Assembly: GCF_003287285.1 (NCBI RefSeq)
Contig: NZ_QMIG01000003.1
Location: forward strand, 62,001-126,000
Direction: 5' to 3'
Length of the DNA stretch: 64,000 nt
From: Phytoactinopolyspora halophila
GTDB taxonomy: Bacteria > Actinomycetota > Actinomycetes > Jiangellales > Jiangellaceae
The translations under genes were made by a program, and so were the position numbers. Position 1 is the first letter of the stretch. Each line of letters opens with the position of its first letter. Below the pieces are notes generated by a model. The model worked only from the letters and a program-made list of their open reading frames with translations, made no database searches and was not told the origin of the DNA. Of this stretch, positions 7,357 through 16,156 are shown piece after piece.

Positions 7357-7965
7357 ATGGTGGAGAACGCGCTAGCCGTCATCACCGGGCTTGCCTGGAC
7401 GGTGGCGTACCTCGGAATCATCCACCGCGGTTTCCGGGACAAGACCTATGGCATGCCGCTGACCGCGCTGGCCCTGAACATCACGTGGGAATTCATTTTC
7501 GCTTTCCTGGTGCCGGGACGGTTCGGGCTGCAAGTCGCGATCAACGTGGTCTGGTTCTGTTTCGACGTCGTCATTCTCTATACGTATTTCGCGTTCGGCC
7601 GCAAAGAGTTCCCCGCGTCGGTGCACCAGCGGTGGTTCATCCCGTGGGGCGTCCTGCTCGTAGCGATCTCGTTCGTTACCCAGTATTCGGCAGCCCGGGA
7701 ATTTCCGGACCTTCCGATGGACACGTATACCGCCTTCGTCGTCAACGTCATCATGTCGGTCGCGTTCATCACGATGCTGGCCCGCAGAGGCAGCCGAGCC
7801 GGCCAGTCGCTGGTGATCGCGACATCCAAGTGGCTCGGTTCGGCAGCCGTGACGGTGCTGGTATTTCTGGACCTCGGCAGCTCGCTGCTGCTGACATTGG
7901 GAGTCTGCGTCTTCGTCCTCGACGTCATTTACATCGTCATGCTCGCCAGGACGCGTGCCGCATGA
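7357..7965 (+). CDS. Pyr4/PaxB-like transmembrane terpene cyclase
   Basis: A 202-aa protein with about seven hydrophobic segments. The block VAYLGIIHRGFRDKTYGM followed by ALNITWEFIFAF closely matches what I recall of fungal PaxB/Pyr4 cyclases (N-Y-V-G-M-I-Y, F-K-E-R-T-Y-G-M, C-N-I-A-W-E). The acidic residues needed in Pyr4 have counterparts: E45 in TWEF and D189 in VLDVIY. A second shared block is RRGSRAGQS...KWLGS. These enzymes start protonation-driven cyclization of a prenyl chain or its epoxide. ATG 7357 follows GGAAAG by 6 bases; TTG 7342 is an alternative. No epoxidase is nearby, so direct olefin protonation, as in the bacterial drimentine cyclase, would be expected. Confidence 0.75.
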   Translation: MVENALAVITGLAWTVAYLGIIHRGFRDKTYGMPLTALALNITWEFIFAFLVPGRFGLQVAINVVWFCFDVVILYTYFAFGRKEFPASVHQRWFIPWGVLLVAISFVTQYSAAREFPDLPMDTYTAFVVNVIMSVAFITMLARRGSRAGQSLVIATSKWLGSAAVTVLVFLDLGSSLLLTLGVCVFVLDVIYIVMLARTRAA

Positions 7966-8103
7966 CGGCGGTTCCCGCGGGCATATGGGTGCCGGCAAGG
8001 CGGCCACAGCCCGCCAGGCGTTTCAGAGCCTGGTGGGGACGCCGCGTCATCGTTCCCCGAAAAACATGTCGCGCTCCCGCACGGCGCACCCCAGACTTCG
8101 GAG

Positions 8104-8478
8104 ATGACATCGCTCATTCAGAACATTGCTGTGGACTGCGCCGACCCGTACCGGCTCGCGACTTTCTGGTCACACGTGCTCGGACGTCCGATCCATCCGG
8201 ACAACGAACCCGGTGACGAGGAAGTGGGCGTGATGCTAGATGACGCACAGGAGCTGCTGTTCATCTCGGTACCCGAGCCCAAGACGGTGAAGAATCGTCT
8301 CCACCTGTGCCTGCGCCCGCACCAGCTCCGCGAGCAGGAGGTTGCGGAACTGCTGCGCAGTGGCGCCACGATGGTCGATGACCGGCGCAACGAGGACGGA
8401 ACCGGCTGGGCGGTTCTGGCGGATCCCGAGGGCAACGAGTTCTGTGTACTCCGCAGCGCGGCGGAACGCGGGCGGTGA
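8104..8478 (+). CDS. VOC/glyoxalase-like domain protein
   Basis: A 124-aa single VOC-domain protein. It begins TSLIQNIAVDCADPYRLATF and W-S-HVLGRPI, then LHLCLRPHQL, and closes with WAVLADPEGNEFCVL, the typical ending of the 'glyoxalase-like' family. H, E positions for metal binding are partly present. It lies 138 bp after the terpene cyclase; whether it belongs to that set or is a stand-alone housekeeping protein is open. No substrate can be assigned. Confidence 0.75.
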   Translation: MTSLIQNIAVDCADPYRLATFWSHVLGRPIHPDNEPGDEEVGVMLDDAQELLFISVPEPKTVKNRLHLCLRPHQLREQEVAELLRSGATMVDDRRNEDGTGWAVLADPEGNEFCVLRSAAERGR

Positions 8479-8505
8479 GAACGGCGTGATTCCGGTCTGA
8501 CGCGA

Positions 8506-8549
8506 AACACCGACATCGTCCAGGTCATCACCTCGACAATGTCGGTGTT
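8506..8549. terminator. Bidirectional terminator-like hairpin
   Basis: Arms aacaccgacatcgtc (8506-8520) and gacaatgtcggtgtt (8535-8549) pair over 15 bp with one mismatch around a 14-nt loop, between the converging VOC and HtrA-like genes. There is no T-tract, as is common in high-GC genomes. Confidence 0.55.
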
Positions 8550-8599
8550 CTGGGGCCACGAGGGGTTCGTCGCGCTTGGACGACGACGCCCGTGACCGT

Positions 8600-9562
8600 T
8601 TACGCGGGTTCGAGTTCCGACGGCACCGCGATGACGTCGACCATCGCACCATTGCGCAACACGGTGAGGGGCAACGGTTCGCCAATCGCCTCATCGAAGA
8701 GTAGCCGCTGCAGGCTCTGTGCATCGGCGACCGGGGAACGACCGGCGGAGAGAACCAGGTCACCGGCCTTGAGCCCGGCACGATCGGCGGGGGAGCCGGG
8801 CACGATCTGCACGATGCGCAGGCTCTGCCGCTGCCCGGTACGTTCGGCCAGCGAGGCGGGCAACGGCACCGGGGTGCTCACCAGGCCCAGGTAGGCGCGG
8901 CGCACGCGGCCGTCCCGCATGAGCGTGCCGATGATCCGGCGGGTGGTCGTGTTGATGGGGACGGCGAGGCCGAGTCCGATGCCGGCGACGGCCGTGTTGA
9001 TCCCGACGACGTGCCCCCTCGCATCTGCCAGCGCACCTCCGGAGTTGCCCGGGTTGAGCGCAGCATCGGTCTGGATGACGTCCTCGACCAGGCGCGTTGC
9101 CCTCCCGCTGCGCGTGGGAAGGGAACGGCCGAGGCCGCTGACCACGCCGGCCGTGACCGAGCCGTCCAGGCCGAGCGGGCTCCCCACGGCGACGACGAGC
9201 TGTCCCACCCGGAGGCCGTCGGCCTCGCCGAACCGGGCAGGGCCGACCACGGGTCCTCGTGTACGGGCGACGGCGAGGTCGGACAGCTGATCTACGCCGA
9301 CGACGTCGAACTCGGTCTCTGCGCCGTCGGCGAACGCCGCGACGCCCCGGCTACCGGAGCCCGCCACGTGCGCATTGGTGATGAGATAGCCGTCGTCGGT
9401 GAAGACGACGGCGGAGCCGACGCTCTCGTTCCGGGCGCCGCCGTGCGAGCCCTGGATACGCACGCTGGCGACGTGGGGGAGGAGTTCGTCGGCGACGCCT
9501 GTGACGACACGCGAGTACGCATCCAGCGCCTCGCCATCGGAAGCTTCGGTCTGGTCGTTCAC
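8600..9562 (-). CDS. HtrA/DegP-like S1C serine protease with PDZ domain
   Basis: Trypsin-fold protease followed by one PDZ domain. Counting from the upstream ATG at 9625, the triad is H86 (NAHVAG), D116 (QLSDLAVA) and S195 (NPGNSGGAL); the PDZ carries IVQIVPGSPADRAGLKAGDL. GTG 9562 is preferred because GGGGG lies six bases before it. With either start there is no signal peptide or membrane anchor, unlike most actinobacterial HtrA proteins, which have a transmembrane helix. It may act in the cytoplasm or need re-examination of its start. It converges on the VOC gene. Confidence 0.85.
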   Translation of the reverse strand: MNDQTEASDGEALDAYSRVVTGVADELLPHVASVRIQGSHGGARNESVGSAVVFTDDGYLITNAHVAGSGSRGVAAFADGAETEFDVVGVDQLSDLAVARTRGPVVGPARFGEADGLRVGQLVVAVGSPLGLDGSVTAGVVSGLGRSLPTRSGRATRLVEDVIQTDAALNPGNSGGALADARGHVVGINTAVAGIGLGLAVPINTTTRRIIGTLMRDGRVRRAYLGLVSTPVPLPASLAERTGQRQSLRIVQIVPGSPADRAGLKAGDLVLSAGRSPVADAQSLQRLLFDEAIGEPLPLTVLRNGAMVDVIAVPSELEPA

Positions 9563-9725
9563 GATGTCACCCCCATACGTGACCGGATCGCTGGCCTGGT
9601 CGAGTACCGGGGAAACCCGGAACACCGGGAGATTGTTCCCGCGTCGCCATGCGGACGCCGACGTGCTTCTCGCCCTAGCATGAAGGCGTGATCCGCATGG
9701 CAGCCGAACGAAGCGAGGTACAGCC

Positions 9726-10274
9726 GTGGCTGCCGTCCTGACCGTCGGTCACGGCGCGCGCTCCGGGGACGCGTTGCTGGCCGTGCTCGGTGAGGCGGCG
9801 GTCTCGACCGTCGTCGACGTGCGCCGGTTTCCCGGATCGCGGCGTCACCCGCAGTTCGGCCAGGAGGCGCTCGCCGCGAGCTTGAACGGCGCCGGCATCG
9901 GATACGAGTGGCACGGGGACAGCCTCGGCGGGCGCCGCTCGCGCCGGGAGCAGAGCCGGCACGGCGCGCTCGTCAATGCCTCGTTCCAGGGATACGCCGA
10001 TCACATGGACACGTCCGAGTTCCGGGAGGCCGTCGAGACGCTACGGAGCCGGGCCGCACAGGGCGAGCGGCTTGCGGTGATGTGCGCGGAAACGGTGTGG
10101 TGGCGCTGCCACCGATCGTTCATCGCCGACGCACTCGCCTGCCGGGGCACCGAGGTGGAGCACCTGCTCGATGTCGGCAAGCGCGATCGTTACCGGCCGC
10201 GGCTGACGATGCGGTGCGACGAGGACGGCTGGCCCGTGTACGACGTGCCGGACACCCTGCCCATCGACGAATAA
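9726..10274 (+). CDS. DUF488 family protein
   Basis: A 182-aa protein with the DUF488 hallmarks: VLTVGHG at the start, VVDVRRFPGSRRHPQF, and the Cys/Trp/His block MCAETVWWRCHRSFIAD. The conserved C and RCHR suggest a redox or nucleic-acid role, but no activity is established. GTG 9726 follows GAGG at a fitting distance. It stands alone, divergent from the HtrA-like gene. Confidence 0.8.
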   Translation: MAAVLTVGHGARSGDALLAVLGEAAVSTVVDVRRFPGSRRHPQFGQEALAASLNGAGIGYEWHGDSLGGRRSRREQSRHGALVNASFQGYADHMDTSEFREAVETLRSRAAQGERLAVMCAETVWWRCHRSFIADALACRGTEVEHLLDVGKRDRYRPRLTMRCDEDGWPVYDVPDTLPIDE

Positions 10275-10320
10275 GCACCGCGTGCCTGGGCGGCCAGTCC
10301 CGTCAGCGGGGCCAAGCCGG

Positions 10321-10968
10321 TCAGCCGGGGCGGCCGTCCAGATATGCCAGTACGGCGAGCACCCGCCGGTTGTCGTCGGGCGATTCGCTCAGGTGGAGCT
10401 TGTGAAAGACGTTGGCGATGTGCTTGCCGACGGCTTTCTCGGTGATGAACAGGGCGGATGCGATGGCGGAGTTGGTGCGCCCTTCGGCCATCAAGGTGAG
10501 AACCTCGTGTTCGCGCGCCGTGAGGGATTCGAGCCGGCTGTGCTGGCCACCGATGAGCGTGGACACGACGTGGGGGTCCATGGCGGTGCCGCCGCCCGCG
10601 ACGCGGCGCAGCGCGTCGACGAACTCCCCGACCTGCGAGACGCGGTCCTTGAGCAGATAGCCGACCCCGCCCGAGCCGTCGGCCATGAGCTCGCGGGCAT
10701 ACAACGGCTCGACGTACTGGGACAGCACGAGCACCGGCAGCCCGGGTATCTCGTGCCGCGCTTCGATCGCGGCTCGCAGACCTTCGTCGGTGAAGGTGGG
10801 TGGTAGTCGCACGTCGACGACCGCGACGTCGGGCCGATGCGTGCGTAGCGCACGGAGCAGGGTGAGCCCGGTGTCGGCGGCCTCGACCACGTCGAACTCG
10901 TGGGCCGTCAGCAATCGCATCAGCCCGTCTCGGAGGAGGGCGTGGTCTTCGCCGAGGACAACTCGCAC
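10321..10968 (-). CDS. NarL/LuxR-type response regulator
   Basis: A 215-aa response regulator. The receiver domain shows the acidic pair in LGEDHALLRDGL, the phospho-acceptor Asp in DVAVVDVRLPP and the Lys in GYLLKDRV; the C-terminal LuxR helix-turn-helix is LTAREHEVLTLMAEG and SNAI-type TNSAIASALFITEKAVGKH. It overlaps the 3' end of the upstream histidine kinase gene by 49 bp, so they are a translationally coupled two-component system. The divergent MMPL transporter is a plausible target. Confidence 0.9.
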   Translation of the reverse strand: MRVVLGEDHALLRDGLMRLLTAHEFDVVEAADTGLTLLRALRTHRPDVAVVDVRLPPTFTDEGLRAAIEARHEIPGLPVLVLSQYVEPLYARELMADGSGGVGYLLKDRVSQVGEFVDALRRVAGGGTAMDPHVVSTLIGGQHSRLESLTAREHEVLTLMAEGRTNSAIASALFITEKAVGKHIANVFHKLHLSESPDDNRRVLAVLAYLDGRPG

Positions 10969-12116
10969 GGGATCTCCATGGTCACGGTGGTGGGGCCACC
11001 TTCAGGGCTGTCGATGTTCACCGTACCGTCGAACGCGAACAGCCGCCGGCCGATGCCATGCAGGCCCCCGCCGCTGCCGGCGACGGCGCCGCCCCGGCCG
11101 TCGTCGTGGACGGCGATGCGCAGCCGGCCACCGTCATGGTCGAGCGTGAGCTGAACCGATGACGCCCGAGCGTGTTTGGTGATGTTGGTCAGGGTCTCGG
11201 CCACGGCGAAGTACGCCGCCGATTCCACGGGAGCCGGTGGCCGGCCGGCCACGCGATCCTCCACCTCGACGGGCAACGGATGTGCCAGCACGAGTGCCTC
11301 GACGGCACCGGACAGTCCCCGGTCCGCGAGCACGGGTGGGTGGATGCCGTGCACGAGGTCGCGCAGATCGGCGAGCACCTGTCCGCTGCCTTCACGGGCC
11401 TCGGCCAGCAACCGGGCAGCGGCGTCGGGATCGGTACGCAGCAGTTCTTCGGCCATGCCAATGTTCATGCCGAGCGATGTCAGCTGGGCCTGGGCGCCGT
11501 CGTGCAGATCGCGTTCGATCCGCCGCAGCTCGGCCGCTTGCGCGTCCACGGTTTCGGCGCGCGAGTCGGTCAGCTGTTGCACCCGAGCGGCGAGCGAGGC
11601 GGCGCCGGTCGGGCCGAGGAGCGTGCCGGACAGGCGGGCGTAGCCGCGCATGAGCGGCGGGACGAGCCACCACCACAGCGGGAGGACGGAGAGGGCGAAG
11701 AGCGTGATCACGACGAGGTAGGTCACGAACCCGAGCGTGGCGTTGACCAGCAGCCACGCCAGGTCTCGCCACGTGGCGGGGTCGCGTGCCAGCGCGATCA
11801 CCTTCGCTCCGGGATGTCCCGGGGGCATCCGCCGGCCCGGTTGCGCCGCAGCCGTGGGCCACACGTAGGGACGCGAGATCGTCACTCCCAGCGCGCTGGC
11901 GAAGATCCACCGGTGTACGTCGGTGAGCACGCGGGTCAGCCACGCCGCTGCGAGGATCATCGCGATGCCGACCCCGAACGCACCGATCAGCGGTATCCCG
12001 ACGATGCTCACGAGGAACAGCGGGAGGCTGACGGGCAGGCTCATCACCAGCAGGGGCAACGTCCAGCCCAGCAGGGTGAGGCGCCACCGGAAAGGGCGGG
12101 CAGCCGACGACGGCAT
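10920..12116 (-). CDS. HisKA_3-type sensor histidine kinase
   Basis: A 398-aa membrane kinase. The N-terminal 190 residues hold hydrophobic helices (LLGWTLPLLVMSLPVSLPLF, then ASALGVTI and VTYLVVITLFALSVLPLWWW), a 'putative sensor' layout without a large extracellular domain. The phospho-acceptor His lies in RRIERDLHDGAQAQL, and the ATPase domain has ETLTNITKHA and a G-rich lid (GGLHGIGRRL). It partners the overlapping NarL-type regulator. The signal may be a membrane state, judged from the lack of a loop domain. Confidence 0.9.
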   Translation of the reverse strand: MPSSAARPFRWRLTLLGWTLPLLVMSLPVSLPLFLVSIVGIPLIGAFGVGIAMILAAAWLTRVLTDVHRWIFASALGVTISRPYVWPTAAAQPGRRMPPGHPGAKVIALARDPATWRDLAWLLVNATLGFVTYLVVITLFALSVLPLWWWLVPPLMRGYARLSGTLLGPTGAASLAARVQQLTDSRAETVDAQAAELRRIERDLHDGAQAQLTSLGMNIGMAEELLRTDPDAAARLLAEAREGSGQVLADLRDLVHGIHPPVLADRGLSGAVEALVLAHPLPVEVEDRVAGRPPAPVESAAYFAVAETLTNITKHARASSVQLTLDHDGGRLRIAVHDDGRGGAVAGSGGGLHGIGRRLFAFDGTVNIDSPEGGPTTVTMEIPCELSSAKTTPSSETG

Positions 12117-12208
12117 GGGTACATTCTTACCGCATCACGCGAGTTCGCGCGGTAGGGTAAGGCCCACCGTCAATTGGTGAGGCTTCCCCACTGCCATGGT
12201 GCCCGGCC

Positions 12209-14437
12209 GTGACGAACATGGCCGTTGTGAGCATCGACGTGACGAACACGGGGCCGAGCTCGACGACGGGACCCAGCTCGACAACCCCGAATGGGCCACG
12301 CGCTGGCCGGGCGGCCGAGTGGAGCATCAGGCATCCCTGGTGGGCAATCGGGGGCTGGCTGGCCTTCGTCGTCATCGCCGTCGTCCTGAGCGGGACCGTG
12401 GAGACGAAACAGGCGACCGGTAGTGAGCTCGGCGTCGGCGAGTCCGGCCAGGCAGAACGAATGATCGAGAACGCGGATCTGGCCGGCCCGGCCACCGAGA
12501 GCGTGCTGATCACCTCGCGGGACGGCTGGGACCGCGCAACGGCCGCGGCCGCAGCCGAAGAGACGGCCGGCCGGCTGCGCGAGTTGCCGGAGGTGGCCGA
12601 GGTCGGCTCGGCGATGCCGGCGCCGGCCGGCGAGGCGCTGCTCCTTCCGGTCGCGCTCGCCGGTGAACGCGACGACGCCACGGACCGGGTCTCTGCCGTG
12701 CTGGCCGAGCTGGAAAACGTCGGTGCTGAATACCCTGGCTTGCGAGTGGAGGCCGTGGGCGACGCATCGATCGGGCGCGGCATCGACGAGGTGGTCAACG
12801 AGGATCTCGCGAACGCGGGCATGCTCAGCGTGCCCGTGACGTTGGCGATCTTGCTCGTGGTGTTCGGCGCGCTGGTCGCCGCCGGAGTGCCACTGCTGTT
12901 GGGACTGTCGGCGGTGGGCGTGGCCACGGGATTGTGGGCGTTCGTGTCTCACGCGGTGCCCGATGTGGGGACCGTGCCGCAGCTCATCGTGCTGATCGGG
13001 CTGGCCGTGGGAGTGGACTACTCCCTGTTCTACCTTCGCCGCGAACGCGAAGAACGCCGCCGCGGAGCGGGCACCGTAGACGCGGTGCGGCTGGCTGCGG
13101 CCACGTCTGGCCGGGCGGTGGTGGTGTCCGGCCTGACCACGCTGACGGCGCTGGCTGGCCTGTACCTGGCCGACGACGCCATCTTCCGGGCTCTGGGTAC
13201 GGGGGTCATTCTCGCGGTGGCGGTTGCGATGCTCGGCTCGGTCACCGTGCTCCCGGCGTTGCTGGTCAAACTGGGCCGTGCGGTGGATCGCCCGCGCATA
13301 CCGGTGCTGTGGCGGCTGACCGCCTCGCGCGGCGAGCCGCGAGCCTGGCGGGTGTTGCTGGCGCCGGCGCTACGGGCCCCGCGAGTCACGCTCGCCGTCA
13401 CGCTCGCCGCGCTGGTTGCACTCGCCCTGCCCGCCTTCGGTATGAGCTTGAAGAACAGCAGCACCGACGATCTGCCCCGGACGATCCCGGTGGTACAGGC
13501 ATACGATCGGCTGGTCGAGGCGTTTCCCGGGGAGGGGGACGCGCATCAGGTGGTCGTGAACGCTCCGGCCGAACGGGCCGAGACTGTACACGCGGCGCTG
13601 ACGGAGCTTCACGCCCGAGCCGGTGAGCACCGTTTGTTCGCCGTCGACGCCGGTCCGTCGATCCGCACCTCCGACGACGGGACGGTGTCGGCGATGGAGA
13701 TCGGTTTCCCGCACGAGATCGACGCTCCGGAGGCCGAGGAGTCTCTGTCCGTGCTCCGGGGTGAGCTCCTGCCTGAGTTTCTCGGCCCCGTAGCCAGAGC
13801 GGAGTATGCCGTCGGTGGAGCCGCCGCCGACAACATCGATTACACGAGCCACCAGGCCGAACGGATGCCGTGGGTGATCGGATTCGTCGTTGTCCTGACC
13901 GTCGGCATGATGGCACTCGCTTTCCGATCGGTGGTGGTCGCGCTGGTCGCGGGTGCCCTGAACGTGCTGTCTCTGGCAGCCGCGTTCGGAGTGCTGACCC
14001 TGGTCTTCCAGCACGCTTGGGCAGAAGGGGTCCTCTCCTTCACCTCGACGGGACACATCGTGAACTGGGTTCCGATGTTCCTGTTCGTGGCGCTGTTCGG
14101 CCTGTCGATGGATTACCACGTGTTCGTGGTGAGCCGGATCCGCGAGGCGGCGTCGACGGGGCTGCGCACAAGGGACGCTATCGGCGCCGGAGTCACCCGC
14201 GCAGCCGGTGTGGTGACGAGCGCCGCGGCGGTCATGGTGGCCGTCTTCTCGATCTTCGCCACGCTGAGCCTGATCGAGATGAAACAGCTCGGTGTCGGCC
14301 TGGCCGCGGCCATCGCGATCGACGCGACGCTGGTTCGGATCTTGCTGCTGCCAGCCGTGATGAACCTGCTCGGCCGGGCCAACTGGTGGCCGTCACGGCT
14401 ACCAGTTGGCGCCGGGCAGGCTCTCAGCGGGAGCTGA
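12209..14437 (+). CDS. MMPL/RND-family transporter
   Basis: A 742-aa transporter with two repeats, each an extracytoplasmic loop domain followed by a helix bundle: a first helix WWAIGGWLAFVVIAVVLSG, then GLAVGVDYSLFYLRRERE in the first bundle and GLSMDYHVFVVSRIREA in the second, both MMPL signatures carrying the proton-relay Asp-Tyr. Such proteins export lipids or drugs. GTG 12209 or ATG 12218 may start it; the N-terminus has a short Ser/Thr repeat (GPSSTTGPSSTT). It diverges from the two-component genes, which may regulate it, and overlaps the converging LOG gene by 14 bp. Confidence 0.9.
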   Translation: MTNMAVVSIDVTNTGPSSTTGPSSTTPNGPRAGRAAEWSIRHPWWAIGGWLAFVVIAVVLSGTVETKQATGSELGVGESGQAERMIENADLAGPATESVLITSRDGWDRATAAAAAEETAGRLRELPEVAEVGSAMPAPAGEALLLPVALAGERDDATDRVSAVLAELENVGAEYPGLRVEAVGDASIGRGIDEVVNEDLANAGMLSVPVTLAILLVVFGALVAAGVPLLLGLSAVGVATGLWAFVSHAVPDVGTVPQLIVLIGLAVGVDYSLFYLRREREERRRGAGTVDAVRLAAATSGRAVVVSGLTTLTALAGLYLADDAIFRALGTGVILAVAVAMLGSVTVLPALLVKLGRAVDRPRIPVLWRLTASRGEPRAWRVLLAPALRAPRVTLAVTLAALVALALPAFGMSLKNSSTDDLPRTIPVVQAYDRLVEAFPGEGDAHQVVVNAPAERAETVHAALTELHARAGEHRLFAVDAGPSIRTSDDGTVSAMEIGFPHEIDAPEAEESLSVLRGELLPEFLGPVARAEYAVGGAAADNIDYTSHQAERMPWVIGFVVVLTVGMMALAFRSVVVALVAGALNVLSLAAAFGVLTLVFQHAWAEGVLSFTSTGHIVNWVPMFLFVALFGLSMDYHVFVVSRIREAASTGLRTRDAIGAGVTRAAGVVTSAAAVMVAVFSIFATLSLIEMKQLGVGLAAAIAIDATLVRILLLPAVMNLLGRANWWPSRLPVGAGQALSGS

Positions 14438-15023
14438 CCAGCTTTAAGGCCTGGTCGACGTCGGTGGCGTACTGGATCAGTGCCCGGCTCGCGGGTTTGA
14501 GGAATCCCTCGGCCAGCGCGTGATCGAGCATGGTGACCAGGGGATCGAAGTAGCCGCTGCGGTCCAGCAGCACCACGGGCTTGGACTGCAAGCCGAGGTG
14601 GGACCAGGTGGCGACCTCGAAGAGCTCTTCGAACGTGCCGAGCCCGCCGGCGAGGACGATGAACGCGTCGGATAGCTGATTCATCAGTGCCTTGCGCTCG
14701 TGCATCGTGTCGACGACGTGCAGCTCGGTGACGTCGTGCCGGGCGACCTCCCGGTCGACCAGCGACTGCGGGATCACCCCGATCACCTCGCCGCCGCGGG
14801 CCAGCGCAGCGCCGGACACCGCGCCCATCGTGCCGACGTGCGCGCCCCCGTAGACGAGCCCGAACCCGTCGGTGGCCAGGCGAGTGCCGAGCTCTTCGGC
14901 CAGGGTCTGGTATTCGGCGCGTCTGCCCGGCGTCGATCCACAGAACACGCAGATCCGGCGGATGGCTCGTCTGGTTCCGTCGGGGCCGGCAGGATTCGCA
15001 TCGGCAGGGTCGAAATCGGTCAC
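14424..15023 (-). CDS. LOG family protein (putative cytokinin riboside 5'-monophosphate phosphoribohydrolase)
   Basis: A 199-aa Rossmann-like protein of the TIGR00730/LOG group. It shows CVFCGSTPGRRAEY, GLVYGGAHVGTMG and the catalytic PGG-GT-x-E-like block AGGLGTFEELFEV (here with A for the usual P), plus the Arg of ERKALM. Family members release the base from nucleoside 5'-monophosphates. Proline to alanine in the PGGxGT motif is a mild deviation. It lies alone between the MMPL gene and a divergent ATP-grasp gene. Confidence 0.85.
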   Translation of the reverse strand: MTDFDPADANPAGPDGTRRAIRRICVFCGSTPGRRAEYQTLAEELGTRLATDGFGLVYGGAHVGTMGAVSGAALARGGEVIGVIPQSLVDREVARHDVTELHVVDTMHERKALMNQLSDAFIVLAGGLGTFEELFEVATWSHLGLQSKPVVLLDRSGYFDPLVTMLDHALAEGFLKPASRALIQYATDVDQALKLVSSR

Positions 15024-15111
15024 CCACGTAGTTTAGGCACACGTTCGAACGCCGCGGACCATCCCGTAGAGTCGTCGCCGTAGTGCACGATCGAACGGGG
15101 GAGAGGTGCCT

Positions 15112-16026
15112 ATGACGCGGATCGCGCTGGTGACGTGTGCGGAGCTTCCCGATCTGGACGAGGACGATCGGCTCGTCCTGGAAGCCCTGCGCGCCCGGGG
15201 TGTCGACGCCGTGCCGATGGTGTGGGATGACCCCGGCGTGGACTGGTTGGGATTCGACCTCGCCGTGTTGCGCTCGACCTGGGACTACCCTCCGCGCCGG
15301 GACGAGTTCCTGGCATGGGCGGACTCGGTGCCCGCCGTGCTGAACCCGGCCGAGATCATCCGGTGGAACACGGACAAGCGCTATCTCCGCGACCTCGAAT
15401 CCGCCGGGGTGCCGGTGGTGCGCACGCAGTGGCTTGAGCCCGGCGCGCCGGTGCACCTTCCCGGTGAGGGCGGTCACCCGTGGAATCGGCTGGCCTCCGG
15501 AGGTGAGTACGTGATCAAGCCGGCGGTCGGCGCCGGATCTGTGGACACCGGGCGTTACCGGGTCAACGACAAGTCGCACCTGGCCCTGGCTCGCGAACAC
15601 GTCGCCCGGTTGCACGATCGAAACGCCACCGTCATGGTCCAGCCGTACCTGTCCACCGTTGACGCGTTCGGCGAGACGGCCATGCTCTTCTTCGGCGGCG
15701 AGTTCAGCCATGCCATCCGCAAGGGGCCGATGCTCGACGGCCCCGACCGCGGCGTCGCCGGGCTTTACCGGCGCGAGCGGATCACGTCGCGGACACCCTC
15801 GGAGCTCGAACACAAGGTCGCCGAGCTGGTGCTGGCTGCCGTGCCGACGGCGCGCGAGCTGCTCTACGCACGGGTAGACCTCCTGCCGGGTGCCGATGGC
15901 TCGCCGATGCTGCTCGAACTCGAACTCACGGAGCCGAGCCTGTTCTTCGCGCACGGTCACCACGCGCCGGAGCGATTCGCCGACGCCGTGATGCGGTGGA
16001 TCCCGTCGAGCCGTCAGGCCACCTAG
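15112..16026 (+). CDS. ATP-grasp domain protein (RimK/DcsG-like)
   Basis: A 304-aa ATP-grasp enzyme. After an N-terminal domain (IALVTCAELPDLDEDD, then LRSTWDYPPRRDEFLAW) come the nucleotide-binding Lys in GGEYVIKPAVGAGS, the VMVQPYL hinge, and the Mg ligands in LLELELTEPSLFF. The WDY and PEII-W-N-K spacing is that of the RimK-like group which includes the cycloserine-pathway DcsG. It would form an amide or other C-N bond using ATP. GGGAGAGG at 15098-15105 fixes the ATG at 15112. No partner genes suggest a product; it probably stands alone. Confidence 0.8.
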   Translation: MTRIALVTCAELPDLDEDDRLVLEALRARGVDAVPMVWDDPGVDWLGFDLAVLRSTWDYPPRRDEFLAWADSVPAVLNPAEIIRWNTDKRYLRDLESAGVPVVRTQWLEPGAPVHLPGEGGHPWNRLASGGEYVIKPAVGAGSVDTGRYRVNDKSHLALAREHVARLHDRNATVMVQPYLSTVDAFGETAMLFFGGEFSHAIRKGPMLDGPDRGVAGLYRRERITSRTPSELEHKVAELVLAAVPTARELLYARVDLLPGADGSPMLLELELTEPSLFFAHGHHAPERFADAVMRWIPSSRQAT

Positions 16027-16156
16027 CAAGATCACAAGATGGGAACATTTTCGCCCGCAGAGCGAGAACACCTGGGCAAACGGTAGGCGGGGGCCAGCCC
16101 GTACATGGACAATGGACGAAGGGGGCCGAGGCAGCAGCTTTCGTCGAAGGGCAGCC

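Noticed and set aside
12233-12300. Repeat in the 5' end of the MMPL gene (GPSSTT twice)
   Set aside because: Only two copies of an 18-bp unit in a disordered N-terminus; not a feature of wider interest.
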